A stretch of 64,000 bases of DNA. Source: Lonepinella sp042485795 (GTDB lineage Bacteria > Pseudomonadota > Gammaproteobacteria > Enterobacterales > Pasteurellaceae). The stretch covers positions 1,674,001 through 1,738,000 of the forward strand of contig NZ_CP169368.1 of assembly GCF_042485795.1 (NCBI RefSeq). The letters are read 5' to 3'. Below, in pieces: positions 15,921 through 25,377 of the stretch. Numbering within the stretch: position 1 is the stretch's first letter; each line of letters begins with the position of its first letter. The translations under genes were made by a program, and so were the position numbers. The notes beneath the pieces were generated by a model, which was given only the letters and a program-made list of their open reading frames with translations, did no database searches and was not told the origin of the DNA.

Positions 15921-17771
15921 ATGTTAAACCGTTTCCCTTTATGGAAGAATCTAATGGTGATCTTTATGATCGCCATTGGTACATTATATGCTCTTCCAAA
16001 TATTTACGGCGAAGATCCTGCCGTGCAAATCTCGGGTACTCGTGGTCAACAAGCAACAGAAACTACCTTAACAGAGGTGCAAGCTGCCCTGACGAGTAAC
16101 AATATTAGTGCAAAATCTATTCTATTAGAAAACGGCTCAATTTTAGCCCGTTTTGCCAATACCACTGATCAGCTATTAGCCAAAGATAAAATTACTGAAA
16201 AATTAGGCAATAGCTATTCAACTGCATTAAACCTTGCCCCCTCTACACCAGCTTGGTTAAGTAGTATTGGAGGCAACCCAATGAAATGGGGCTTAGACTT
16301 ACGTGGTGGCGTACGCTTTCTGATGGAAGTGGATATGAATACTGCTTTAGGCAAACGCCAAGAACAGTTGCAAGATAGTTTACGTGGTGAATTACGTAAG
16401 GAAAAAATTCAATATTCAGCGGTTAAAAATGGGGACAATTTTAGTACTGTCCTTAGCGTGACTAAACCTGAACAGCTGTTTGAAGCCAAACAGCTGATCC
16501 GTAAACAGCACCCAAATCTGACTATTAATGAAATCTCTGATGACACCATTGCATTAGCACTCTCTGATAAAGCATTAATTGAAGCACGTGATCATGCGAT
16601 TGAACAAAACTTAAGCATTTTGCGTAAACGTGTGGAAGAATTAGGCGTAGCCGAAGCGGTGATCCAGCGTCAAGGTGCAGAACGTATCGTGGTTGAATTA
16701 CCAGGGATTCAAGATACTGCCCGTGCTAAAGAATTATTAGGTGCTACTGCAACCCTTGAATTCCGTATGGTGAATGGCAATGTTAGCCCTGAAGCGTTGG
16801 CTCGTGGCATTGTGCCGTCTGATACAGAAATTCAGTTAGATCGTAGTGGACGACCTGTAGCGTTATATCGTAAAGCCGTGCTTGGTGGTGAACATATTAC
16901 TAATGCTACATCAGGTTTAGATCATAATACATCTACCCCACAAGTCAGCGTCAATTTAGATAGCGAAGGTGGTGAAATCATGGCAAATACCACTAAACTT
17001 AATCTAAAAAAACCGATGGCAACGTTATATGTAGAATATAAAGATAACGGTAAAAGAGATGAAAATGGCAAAGTCATTTTAGAGAAAAATGCCGAAGTGA
17101 TTAACGTGGCAACAATTCAAGGTCGTTTTGGTAGTCAATTCCAAATCACTGGGATTGATAGCCCAGCAGAAGCACAAAATTTATCCGTTCTGCTTCGTTC
17201 TGGTGCGTTAACTGCCCCGATTCAAATTGTGGAAGAACGTACCGTAGGACCTTCATTAGGTGCTCAAAACGTAGAACAAGGTTTAACCGCAGGTCTTTGG
17301 GGCTTAGTTATCGTGATTTTATTCTGTTTAGTGTTCTATAAACTATTCGGTTTAATTGCCAGTCTTGCTCTTTGTGCCAATATGATTTTGGTTGTCGGTC
17401 TGATGTCTTTAATACCTGGGGTCACACTCACTATGCCAGGAATTGCGGGGATTATACTCTCGGTGGGTATGTCGGTAGATGCGAACGTACTTATATTTGA
17501 ACGGATTAAAGAAGAAATGCGTAATGGTCGCCCGATACAACAAGCCATTCACGAGGGTTATAACGGTGCTTGGTCATCTATTTTTGATGCCAACTTAACC
17601 ACGATTTTAACCTCCATCGTCCTTTATGCTGTCGGCACAGGTCCAGTGAAAGGCTTTGCAGTAACCCTTGCTTTAGGGGTGGCAATCTCTATGTTTACCG
17701 CCATTACAGGCACACGTATGCTGGTCAACTGGATTTACGGTGGCAAACGTGTTGAAAAATTATCTATTTAA
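15921..17771 (+). CDS. secD: Protein translocase subunit SecD
   Basis: Membrane subunit of the SecDF complex that uses the proton gradient to pull exported proteins into the periplasm. The 616-residue protein has an N-terminal membrane helix, the conserved WGLDLRGGVRFLMEVD, a large periplasmic region, and a C-terminal RND-type membrane domain beginning near VEQGLTAGLWGLVIVILF, with SVGMSVDANVLIFERIKEEM and a final FTAITGTRMLVNWI. Length is normal. It is followed within 16 nt by secF. Confidence 0.97.
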   Translation: MLNRFPLWKNLMVIFMIAIGTLYALPNIYGEDPAVQISGTRGQQATETTLTEVQAALTSNNISAKSILLENGSILARFANTTDQLLAKDKITEKLGNSYSTALNLAPSTPAWLSSIGGNPMKWGLDLRGGVRFLMEVDMNTALGKRQEQLQDSLRGELRKEKIQYSAVKNGDNFSTVLSVTKPEQLFEAKQLIRKQHPNLTINEISDDTIALALSDKALIEARDHAIEQNLSILRKRVEELGVAEAVIQRQGAERIVVELPGIQDTARAKELLGATATLEFRMVNGNVSPEALARGIVPSDTEIQLDRSGRPVALYRKAVLGGEHITNATSGLDHNTSTPQVSVNLDSEGGEIMANTTKLNLKKPMATLYVEYKDNGKRDENGKVILEKNAEVINVATIQGRFGSQFQITGIDSPAEAQNLSVLLRSGALTAPIQIVEERTVGPSLGAQNVEQGLTAGLWGLVIVILFCLVFYKLFGLIASLALCANMILVVGLMSLIPGVTLTMPGIAGIILSVGMSVDANVLIFERIKEEMRNGRPIQQAIHEGYNGAWSSIFDANLTTILTSIVLYAVGTGPVKGFAVTLALGVAISMFTAITGTRMLVNWIYGGKRVEKLSI

Positions 17772-17786
17772 GTGCGGAGAAATATT

Positions 17787-18746
17787 GTGAGTTTACTTAA
17801 ACAAAAGCACGAATATCAAGGAATAGGCTTACCTTTTAGCTTAATCCGCTTTATGAATTACCGCAAATTTGGTTATCTTTTCTCTTTGTTATTAACTGGA
17901 TTCTGCATTTTTTGTATGTTTACCAAAGGCTTTAACTGGGGCTTAGATTTTACTGGTGGTGTAGTGATTGATACCCATTTTTCACAACCTGCCAATCTGG
18001 ATCAAGTTCGTTCAACCTTAAGCAATAATGGTATTGCCAGTGCGTTAGTACAAACAACAGGTTCAACTAGCGATGTTATCATTCGTTTACCAGCAACCGC
18101 CAGTGATGCCAAAATTGGTACTGAAATTAAAGACATGATGACCGCACTTGACGCCAATATTGAAGTGAAATCAGTAGAATTTGTGGGTCCAAATGTAGGT
18201 GAAGAATTAACCCAAGGAGCTATTTATGCCACCTTAGCCACATTAATCCTATTATTAGGTTATGTCGGAATGCGATTTGAATGGCGTTTAGGGGTCGGCG
18301 GTATTCTCGCCCTTGCTCATGACGTGATTGTAACTTTAGGAATTTTCTCATTTTTACAAATTGAGATCGATTTAACTTTCGTTGCAGCAATCCTCACCGT
18401 GGTCGGTTACTCATTGAACGATAGTATCGTGGTATTCGACCGTGTACGTGAAAACTTCCGCAAAATTCGTCGTATGAGCAGTCAGGAAGTGATTGATATT
18501 TCATTAACCCAAACCCTATCAAGAACGATGATCACATCACTAACCACCTTGTTTGTTGTATTTACCTTACTCTATTTTGGTGGTAGCAGTATTCATAGTT
18601 TCTCGTTGGCATTATTAATCGGTATCGGATTTGGTACCTATTCTTCCATTTTCGTGGCGATTGCCATTGCCTTTGACCTCGGTTTAAACCGTGAACACAT
18701 GCAAATTAAAGTAGCGACAAGAGAAGAATTTGAGGAAGGGTTTTAG
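17787..18746 (+). CDS. secF: Protein translocase subunit SecF
   Basis: Partner of SecD in the inner membrane. The protein has the conserved FNWGLDFTGGVVIDTHF near its N-terminus and the RND-like membrane domain with GYSLNDSIVVFDRVREN and RTMITSLTTLFVV. The GTG at 17787 is chosen because CGGAG lies seven bases ahead; a GTG at 17772 (MRRNIV..) has no ribosome-binding site. This gives 319 residues. The ribosome-binding site overlaps AAGTGCGGA, an uptake motif with one changed base. Terminates at the hairpin repeat at 18764-18810. Confidence 0.95.
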   Translation: MSLLKQKHEYQGIGLPFSLIRFMNYRKFGYLFSLLLTGFCIFCMFTKGFNWGLDFTGGVVIDTHFSQPANLDQVRSTLSNNGIASALVQTTGSTSDVIIRLPATASDAKIGTEIKDMMTALDANIEVKSVEFVGPNVGEELTQGAIYATLATLILLLGYVGMRFEWRLGVGGILALAHDVIVTLGIFSFLQIEIDLTFVAAILTVVGYSLNDSIVVFDRVRENFRKIRRMSSQEVIDISLTQTLSRTMITSLTTLFVVFTLLYFGGSSIHSFSLALLIGIGFGTYSSIFVAIAIAFDLGLNREHMQIKVATREEFEEGF

Positions 18747-18763
18747 TTAGAAAAGCAAAACAA

Positions 18764-18810
18764 GATGCGGAGCATCGTCACCATACTTAACCCCGTACGT
18801 CAGTACGGGG
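18764..18810 (+). repeat. 47-nt two-hairpin repeat, copy A, between secF and radA
   Basis: GATGC-GGA-GCATC (18764-18776), 14-nt linker GTCACCATACTTAA, then CCCCGTAC-GTCA-GTACGGGG (18791-18810), followed by TATTTTC. It fills the gap between convergent secF and radA. The second hairpin plus T-rich tail can end secF transcripts; on the opposite strand the first hairpin followed by TTGTTTTG can end radA transcripts. Confidence 0.8.
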
Positions 18811-18821
18811 TATTTTCATCA

Positions 18822-20201
18822 TTAAAAATGATCCAATATTTCTAACGCATCAGCTAATTTCTTCACGGTAAAAACTTGCATATTTTGCACCGCACTTTTC
18901 GGCTTATTGGCAAAGGGTACAATAGCTCGCTTGAACCCATGTTTTCCTGCTTCATAAATGCGTTCTTGACCACTAGGTACGGGACGAATTTCACCAGCTA
19001 ACCCCACTTCACCAAATACCACCAGATCTTGCGGTAAAGGACGATTACGAAAACTGGAAATTAAGGCTAATAATAATGCAAGATCTGCACTGGTTTCGGT
19101 TACTTTCACCCCACCTACCACGTTCACAAACACATCTTGATCAGACATTTGTAAACCACCGTGACGGTGCAATACTGCCAGCAATAATGCCAGTCGATTT
19201 TGTTCTAACCCCACCGCAACACGGCGTGGATTGGCGAGCATAGAATGATCCACTAAGGCTTGAATCTCCACTAATAATGGACGCGTTCCCTCCCATAACA
19301 CCATCACTGAACTGCCTGATGTGAGTTCATCTCCACGACTTAAAAAAATTGCCGATGGATTTTTCACTTCTTTTAAACCCTGTTCAGTCATAGCAAAAAC
19401 CCCTAACTCATTCACGGCACCAAAACGGTTTTTATGGCTACGTAAGGTGCGGTAACGGTTATCGGATTCCCCTTCTAATAAAATCGAACAGTCAATACAG
19501 TGTTCCAATACTTTTGGACCAGCAAGTGTGCCGTCCTTGGTGACATGTCCCACCATAATAATAGCCACTTGGCGAGTTTTGGCATAACGAGTTAAAAAGG
19601 AAGCACATTCTCGCACTTGAGCCACTGAACCAGGGCTGGATTGAATATCGGCAAGGTGCATCACTTGGATAGAGTCGATCACAATAATTTGTGGTTTAAG
19701 TTGATCTGCCAAATTACAAATTTGTTCGACAGAGGTTTCCGATAGCATTTGTAAACGATCTGAGGGTAAACCCAAACGATTTGCACGCATGGCAACCTGT
19801 TGTAAACTTTCTTCACCCGTGACATAAAGTGCGGTCATATTTTGAGCCAATCCACACATCACTTGTAATAACAAGGTGGATTTCCCTGCTCCAGGGTGTC
19901 CGCCGATCAAAATCGCTGATCCTGGTACGATTCCGCCCCCTAGCACCCGATCTAATTCATTGAATCCACTGGAAAACCTCGGCGTTTCTTGTAAACTAAT
20001 TTCTGATAGTGTTTGGATTTTCGCTTGTGTTTCTCCAGCATAACCACTAAATCGATCTCCCTTAGAGCTAGATTTCGCAGAAACTAGGCGGACTTCACTA
20101 ATCGTATTCCACGATTTACACGCCGAACACTGTCCTTGCCAACGAGCAAATTCTGCTCCACAATCATTACAAACATAAGCTGTTTTAGGTGCTTTTGCCA
20201 T
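18822..20201 (-). CDS. radA: DNA repair protein RadA
   Basis: RecA-like ATPase that promotes branch migration during recombinational repair. The 459-residue protein has a C4 zinc finger (C11, C14, C25, C28), Walker A GGHPGAGKST near residue 95, the RadA-specific KNRFGAVNELGVF, and a C-terminal Lon-protease-like domain containing DQDVFVNVVGG. Length is typical. It begins one base after the stop of the CYTH-domain gene, so the two are probably coexpressed. Confidence 0.97.
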   Translation of the reverse strand: MAKAPKTAYVCNDCGAEFARWQGQCSACKSWNTISEVRLVSAKSSSKGDRFSGYAGETQAKIQTLSEISLQETPRFSSGFNELDRVLGGGIVPGSAILIGGHPGAGKSTLLLQVMCGLAQNMTALYVTGEESLQQVAMRANRLGLPSDRLQMLSETSVEQICNLADQLKPQIIVIDSIQVMHLADIQSSPGSVAQVRECASFLTRYAKTRQVAIIMVGHVTKDGTLAGPKVLEHCIDCSILLEGESDNRYRTLRSHKNRFGAVNELGVFAMTEQGLKEVKNPSAIFLSRGDELTSGSSVMVLWEGTRPLLVEIQALVDHSMLANPRRVAVGLEQNRLALLLAVLHRHGGLQMSDQDVFVNVVGGVKVTETSADLALLLALISSFRNRPLPQDLVVFGEVGLAGEIRPVPSGQERIYEAGKHGFKRAIVPFANKPKSAVQNMQVFTVKKLADALEILDHF

Positions 20202-20202
20202 G

Positions 20203-21252
20203 TTAATTTACCGTTAATTTAATTAAATTAAGCATACGTCTTACATATTGCCCTTGATGCAGTAAGTCATTTAATTTTTGCATGGCTAACTGATTATCCT
20301 TACTTTCGCTATGTAAAACAATAATTTGACCAATTTGCTCAAACAGGTATTGATTATTTTCCACTATCTCGACCACAACACTTTGATCAACTTGTTGATT
20401 TTGTTGCTCGAAAACCGTTTGGATTAAATGTCCATTATCCACATAATAATGATATAAATTGAAAAATGTACCAATCCGTTCAACTGTTTTAATAAATTCT
20501 TGAGCAAAGAAATTTATGCCAAACTGCATTGTTTCTTCAATTAATTGCTGTTCATAAGCCAAAAGTGCGGTCAAAATTTGTTGAGAATTCACCGCAGTTT
20601 GTTTGCTATGTAAAAAATCTCGCCATTTCTCAATCCAGTCAATCACTTTTGGTAAATCGCCTTGAGCCAACTGATAGCCTCGTTTGGCTTTGCTGACTGA
20701 ACTCAATCTTACCCCATCTACAAAACTTAAATTTGCCACGAAAGTAAATAAATCCTGTAATTCACCACTTTTTAATTCAAATTCAATTTCACAAATCGGC
20801 TCAATTTGACCATTTGCTTTAATTTCACCACGATCTAACGCAATTTCAATTTCTGTATGTTTAGCACATTCAATCAGCCAAACTTGACGAGTAAAATCAG
20901 TGCTAAAAATAGGTGCTAATTTGAGATCGGTTGGGAAATCAATATTATCTATTTGTTGCAAAACAGCGACATCAGGTTGAGCCGAGTTCAACGGGAAATT
21001 ATATTCAGGGCGAATATGCAATCCCCCTGTCACATTGCCATTGGTTTTTAATGTCATGGTAAACTGCTGATTTTCCGACCGCACTCTGAGTCCCATTTTA
21101 TGTTGGGCAAAATAGCGATCTGCTGTATCGTAATAGATATTACCTAAAAATAGCTTATCTTGTTTTAAAATATGAAAATCACTTAATATTTGTGAAAACT
21201 GATCGGCAATTTCTAGCGTTACCGCTAATTTCAATTCGATTTCATTTGACAT
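20203..21252 (-). CDS. CYTH domain inorganic triphosphatase, YgiF-like
   Basis: Predicted triphosphatase of the CYTH superfamily. The N-terminal domain opens with the signature ExExK (MSNEIELKLAV, E4, E6, K8), followed by YYDTADRYFAQHKMGLRVR and TLKTNG, which line the triphosphate tunnel. The C-terminal half (from about residue 200) is helical and probably a reduced CHAD domain; at 349 residues it is clearly shorter than the 433 of E. coli YgiF. An uptake motif lies near 20563. It is immediately upstream of radA. Confidence 0.85.
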   Translation of the reverse strand: MSNEIELKLAVTLEIADQFSQILSDFHILKQDKLFLGNIYYDTADRYFAQHKMGLRVRSENQQFTMTLKTNGNVTGGLHIRPEYNFPLNSAQPDVAVLQQIDNIDFPTDLKLAPIFSTDFTRQVWLIECAKHTEIEIALDRGEIKANGQIEPICEIEFELKSGELQDLFTFVANLSFVDGVRLSSVSKAKRGYQLAQGDLPKVIDWIEKWRDFLHSKQTAVNSQQILTALLAYEQQLIEETMQFGINFFAQEFIKTVERIGTFFNLYHYYVDNGHLIQTVFEQQNQQVDQSVVVEIVENNQYLFEQIGQIIVLHSESKDNQLAMQKLNDLLHQGQYVRRMLNLIKLTVN

Positions 21253-21374
21253 TTTTACGTCCTTAATAAGTAAAAATCTTGCTTTATTATAGAGCTTTTT
21301 TCATTTAGATCGTGAATTTTTCGCATATTTAAGGTAATATGCACGCAATTTTATTGATTAATTTGGAGTTTTCT

Positions 21375-22055
21375 ATGGCAATTAACAATATCCTAGGATT
21401 ATTTGCCCATTCCCCCTTAAAACCATTACAACAACATTCTGATAAAGTAACAGAAGCCTGTAGCTTGCTGATTCCTTTTTTCGAAGCCACTTTTAAAAGT
21501 GAATGGGAAAAATCAGAACAAATGCGTTTGCAAATTTCAGAAACAGAACGCCAAGCAGATTCGTTGAAACGCGAAATCCGTTTAAAATTACCACGAGGTT
21601 TATTCTTACCTATTGATCGTACCGATTTACTTGAATTAGTAACACAGCAAGATAAATTAGCCAATTATGCTAAAGATATTGCTGGTCGAATGGTAGGTCG
21701 TCAATTTGGTATTCCTGATGGTTTACAACAAGATTTTATGAAATTTCTTTGTCGCAGTTTAGATGCTACTGTGCAGGCTCATAATGTGATTAGAGAAATG
21801 GATCAATTATTAGAAACTGGCTTTAAAGGGCGTGAACTCAAATTTGTCAATGATATGATTAATGAATTAGATATTATTGAAGATGATACGGATCAAATGC
21901 AGATTAAATTACGTAGAATGTTACGTCAAATTGAAAACCAATATAATCCGATCGATGTGATGTTCTTATACAAAATCTTTGAATGGGTTGGTGTACTCGC
22001 CGATCAAGCACAACGTGTTGGCTCTCGTATCGAACTGATGCTGGCACGTTCGTAA
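21375..22055 (+). CDS. DUF47 family phosphate-transport accessory protein (PhoU-like)
   Basis: PhoU-like helical protein (TIGR00153/DUF47) normally encoded with Pit phosphate permeases. The ATG at 21375 (MAINNILGLFAHSPLKPLQ) has TTGGAG seven bases ahead, giving 226 residues; an upstream extension to 21339 is not needed. The protein is rich in acidic and hydrophobic helices with LRRMLRQIENQYNPIDVMFLYKIFEWVGVLADQAQRVGSRIELML at the end. It is 21 bp upstream of pit and likely regulates or supports it. Confidence 0.9.
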   Translation: MAINNILGLFAHSPLKPLQQHSDKVTEACSLLIPFFEATFKSEWEKSEQMRLQISETERQADSLKREIRLKLPRGLFLPIDRTDLLELVTQQDKLANYAKDIAGRMVGRQFGIPDGLQQDFMKFLCRSLDATVQAHNVIREMDQLLETGFKGRELKFVNDMINELDIIEDDTDQMQIKLRRMLRQIENQYNPIDVMFLYKIFEWVGVLADQAQRVGSRIELMLARS

Positions 22056-22076
22056 TGATTACATAGGAGATAGACT

Positions 22077-23339
22077 ATGGACGTATTACAAGACTACGGT
22101 ACCATTCTAATTATTATCACTGCTAGCTTTGCCTTTTTTATGGCTTTTGGTGTGGGAGCAAATGACGTTTCGAATGCAATGGGAACTTCCGTTGGTTCTA
22201 AAACGATTAATGCGAAGCAAGCTATTATTATTGCTTTAATCTTTGAATGTGCTGGTGCTTACTTGGCTGGTGGCGAAGTGACGGAAACCATAAAAAGTGG
22301 AATCATCTACCCAGCCAACTTTATTAATACTCCTGATACCTTGGTATTAGGCATGATGTCTGCTCTCTTTGCTTCTGGTTCTTGGTTATTAATTGCCTCT
22401 CGTTGGGGCTGGCCAGTTTCTACGACCCATTCTATTGTTGGTGCAATTATTGGTTTCGCTTGTATTACCGCTGGAACTCATTCAGTGCGGTGGGGAGTTA
22501 TTAGTGGTATTGTTGGTAGTTGGTTTATCACACCTGTTATTGCTGGCGTATTAGCCTATGGAATTTTCTTTGTTATTCAAAAATTAATTTTTGATACTGA
22601 AAAACCCTTACATAATGCTCAAAAATATGGTCCTTATTTTATGGGATTAACTGTGTTTATTTTGGTCATTGTTACTGTTGCCAAAGGATTAAAACATATC
22701 GGCTTAAGTTTAACCACTGGTGAAACAATCCTTATATCTCTTGCAATTAGTCTTGTATCTGTAGTAATTAGCTATTTCTATTTTCGTAGTAAAAACTTTA
22801 TCAAAAAAGCACGTAGTGGCGTGTTTGGTGGCGTTGAACGTGTATTTAGTATTCTTATGTTAATGACCGCCTGTGCCATGGCATTTGCTCATGGTTCAAA
22901 TGATGTAGCTAACGCTATCGGTCCTTTAGCTGCGGTTGTGACTATTGTTGAAAACGGTGGCAATATTATGGCAACTGCCCCGATGGCTTGGTGGGTTTTA
23001 CCTTTAGGTGCAGCAGGTATTGCAATGGGTTTAATTATTATGGGTTATAAAGTTATGGCAACTATCGGAACAGGGATTACCGATTTAACCCCGAGCCGAG
23101 GTTTCTCTGCTCAGTTCGCCACCGCAGCTACTGTTGTTGTGGCATCAGGCACAGGCTTACCGATTTCTACTACGCAAACCCTAGTAGGTGCGGTTTTAGG
23201 TATCGGATTGGCTCGAGGTATTGCGGCATTAAACTTAAATGTAATTCGTAATATTATTGCCTCTTGGATTGTCACACTTCCAGCTGGTGCTTTTTTCGCT
23301 ATTATTATTTATTTTGTTTTGGACCTCATTTTCCGTTAA
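22077..23339 (+). CDS. Inorganic phosphate transporter, Pit family
   Basis: Multi-pass inner-membrane permease of the Pit/PHO-4 family, which import metal-phosphate with protons. The 420-residue protein shows the duplicated family signature: FGVGANDVSNAMGTSVGS near the N-terminus and AFAHGSNDVANAIGPLAAVV in the second half, each followed by GWPVSTTHSIVGAIIG and GLPISTTQTLVGAVLG. It is paired with the DUF47 gene just upstream. The product could also transport sulfate, as some PHO-4 members do, but the DUF47 pairing favours phosphate. Confidence 0.93.
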   Translation: MDVLQDYGTILIIITASFAFFMAFGVGANDVSNAMGTSVGSKTINAKQAIIIALIFECAGAYLAGGEVTETIKSGIIYPANFINTPDTLVLGMMSALFASGSWLLIASRWGWPVSTTHSIVGAIIGFACITAGTHSVRWGVISGIVGSWFITPVIAGVLAYGIFFVIQKLIFDTEKPLHNAQKYGPYFMGLTVFILVIVTVAKGLKHIGLSLTTGETILISLAISLVSVVISYFYFRSKNFIKKARSGVFGGVERVFSILMLMTACAMAFAHGSNDVANAIGPLAAVVTIVENGGNIMATAPMAWWVLPLGAAGIAMGLIIMGYKVMATIGTGITDLTPSRGFSAQFATAATVVVASGTGLPISTTQTLVGAVLGIGLARGIAALNLNVIRNIIASWIVTLPAGAFFAIIIYFVLDLIFR

Positions 23340-23416
23340 GGTATTTCAAAAAGTGCGGTCAAAAAATATTAAAAAATACACCATTTTTTTCTATCATGTT
23401 TAAGGAGATTACGTTA

Positions 23417-24028
23417 ATGCAAAAATGGTTAAAACTACTACTTTCTTCTCTATTATTTGGTACGACTATTCAAATGGCACAAGCCGAAACACAATATGTG
23501 ACTGAAAATTTGCATACCTTTTTACGCAAAGGTGCGGGTGATAACTTTAAAATTGCGGGTTCAATTCAAGCTGGCGAACCAGTTAATGTATTAGATCATA
23601 AAGATCGTTATACTTTAATTCGAGATAGTAAAAATCGTGAAGCATGGATTTTAACTAGCGAATTAAGTTCAACACCCAGTGCTAAAAATGAAAATCCACA
23701 GTTAAGAGCCAAAGTTCAGGATTTAACCTTAAAACTAAATAATATTGACAAAGACTGGCAACAACGTACCGTAGAAATGCAACGCCGTTCTGCTGACAGT
23801 GATCAGCGTAGCAGTCAATTATTAGAAGAAAATTCTCAATTAAAACGTGAATTAGAAATCACTAAAAATAAAAATCGTGATTTAGAGGCTTTGCTTGATG
23901 CAGGTAAGCGTGAAATTGCGATTCAATGGTTTATTTATGGTGGTTCCGTGCTTGGTGTGGGATTATTGCTTGGTTTGATTATTCCAGTGATTATGCCAAA
24001 ACGTCGTCGCCGTGACGGGTGGGCTTAA
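23417..24028 (+). CDS. SH3-domain membrane protein, YgiM (TIGR04211) family
   Basis: Exported, membrane-anchored protein with a bacterial SH3 domain; function uncertain. The ATG at 23417 follows AAGGAG and gives 203 residues. Signal peptide MQKWLKLLLSSLLFGTTIQMAQA, SH3-like region about residues 24-90 (YVTENLHTFLRKGAGDNFKI, LDHKDRYTLIRD), a coiled coil about 95-165 (NSQLKRELEITKNKNRDLEALL), then one membrane helix WFIYGGSVLGVGLLLGLIIPVI and a basic tail PKRRRRDGWA. In enteric bacteria ygiM is next to cca, as here. Confidence 0.9.
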   Translation: MQKWLKLLLSSLLFGTTIQMAQAETQYVTENLHTFLRKGAGDNFKIAGSIQAGEPVNVLDHKDRYTLIRDSKNREAWILTSELSSTPSAKNENPQLRAKVQDLTLKLNNIDKDWQQRTVEMQRRSADSDQRSSQLLEENSQLKRELEITKNKNRDLEALLDAGKREIAIQWFIYGGSVLGVGLLLGLIIPVIMPKRRRRDGWA

Positions 24029-24060
24029 TCAGGTATCAGATGACAGGTGTCAGGCATCAG
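24029..24060. repeat. Short degenerate direct repeats before cca
   Basis: The gap between ygiM and cca consists of imperfect tandem units of the form ATCAGGTATCAG and GTCAGGCATCAG. A loosely similar AGAAGACTG/CAGAAGACAGG stretch occurs after accA at 29030-29063. Such short CAG/GAC-rich repeats look like slippage-generated filler. Confidence 0.45.
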
Positions 24061-24063
24061 AAA

Positions 24064-25329
24064 ATGCAAACATTCTTAGTTGGTGGTGCTGTCCGTGATC
24101 AATTATTGAATCTCCCTATTAAAGATCGAGATTGGCTGGTTGTGGGTGGCACACCTGAACAACTTATTCAACAGGGCTATCAACAAGTCGGTAGTGATTT
24201 CCCTGTTTTTTTGCACCCCAAAACGAAACAAGAATATGCTCTTGCTCGCACTGAACAAAAATCTGGTTCAGGTTATACGGGGTTTGTGTGTGACTTTTCT
24301 CCAGACATCACCCTTGAGCAAGATCTGATTCGGCGAGATTTAACCATTAATGCTATCGCTCAAGATGAACAAGGCAATCTATACGATCCTTTTGGTGGTA
24401 TTAAAGATTTAAATCACCGCATTTTACGTCATATTTCCCCGGCGTTTGCCGAAGATCCTTTGCGTGTTTTGCGTGTCGCTCGCTTTGCTGCTCGTTTTCA
24501 TTATTTAGGTTTTATGATTGCAGATGAAACGATTAAATTAATGAAAACCCTCACCGATCAGGGAGAACTTGCTCATTTAACGGCTGAACGCATTTGGTTA
24601 GAAACCGAAAAAGCCCTTAATGAAAAAAATCCTGAAATCTATTTTTTCGTGTTACGTAAAGTTGGTGCATTAGCTGTATTATTCCCTGAATTAGATGCAC
24701 TTTATGGCGTGCCAAATCCAGCCCAACATCACCCCGAAATTGATAGTTTTATTCATACCATGTTGGTGTTACAACAGGCTACCCTACTCACCGAACAAAC
24801 TGAACTGAATAAAACTGCGGTGCGTTTTGCCGCACTTTGTCATGATTTAGGCAAAGCCTTAACGCCCAAAGCCATTTTACCCCATCACTATGGACACGAA
24901 AAAAACGGCGTTCAACCCACCCGAAATCTCAGCAATCGGTTAAAAGTGCCGAGTTATGACAAAGTATTAGCGGAACTGACTTGTACATATCATAGCCATG
25001 TTCACAAAGCCTTTGAATTGCGAGCAAATACGATTATTAAATTGTTCAATCAATTTGATGTATGGCGTAAACCGCAACGCTTTTTAGAATTTCTAACCGT
25101 TTGTGTCGCAGATAGTCGTGGACGCACTGGTTTTGAGCTACGAGAATACCCACAAAAAGACTATTTATGGCAACTGTATCAAACTGCTTTACAAGTGGAT
25201 GTGCAACAGGTAATCAATGACGGATTTGAAAAACAAAGGATTCGAGATGAACTTACCGCTCGGCGGATTTTAGCGGTAAAACAAAAAATTGCTGAAATCA
25301 GACCGCACTTTGATATTTTGACTTCATAA
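24064..25329 (+). CDS. cca: CCA-adding tRNA nucleotidyltransferase
   Basis: Adds or repairs the 3' CCA end of tRNAs. The start is the ATG at 24064 (MQTFLVGGAVRDQLL), giving 421 residues; the in-frame region upstream overlaps ygiM and the degenerate repeats. It has the class II nucleotidyltransferase motif LVGGAVRD and DRDWLVVG, RRDLTINAIA, and a C-terminal HD phosphohydrolase domain (ALCHDLGKAL, HHYGHEKNG), which is usual for the gammaproteobacterial enzyme. Confidence 0.96.
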   Translation: MQTFLVGGAVRDQLLNLPIKDRDWLVVGGTPEQLIQQGYQQVGSDFPVFLHPKTKQEYALARTEQKSGSGYTGFVCDFSPDITLEQDLIRRDLTINAIAQDEQGNLYDPFGGIKDLNHRILRHISPAFAEDPLRVLRVARFAARFHYLGFMIADETIKLMKTLTDQGELAHLTAERIWLETEKALNEKNPEIYFFVLRKVGALAVLFPELDALYGVPNPAQHHPEIDSFIHTMLVLQQATLLTEQTELNKTAVRFAALCHDLGKALTPKAILPHHYGHEKNGVQPTRNLSNRLKVPSYDKVLAELTCTYHSHVHKAFELRANTIIKLFNQFDVWRKPQRFLEFLTVCVADSRGRTGFELREYPQKDYLWQLYQTALQVDVQQVINDGFEKQRIRDELTARRILAVKQKIAEIRPHFDILTS

Positions 25330-25377
25330 AAATAACCAGTTAGAATACTCCCTGACTTTTTAAGAACTCATTTAAAA

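Noticed and set aside
23264..23416. Upstream start for the ygiM gene inside pit
   Set aside because: The extension is cysteine- and phenylalanine-rich shadow sequence; the ATG at 23417 follows AAGGAG and begins a clear signal peptide.
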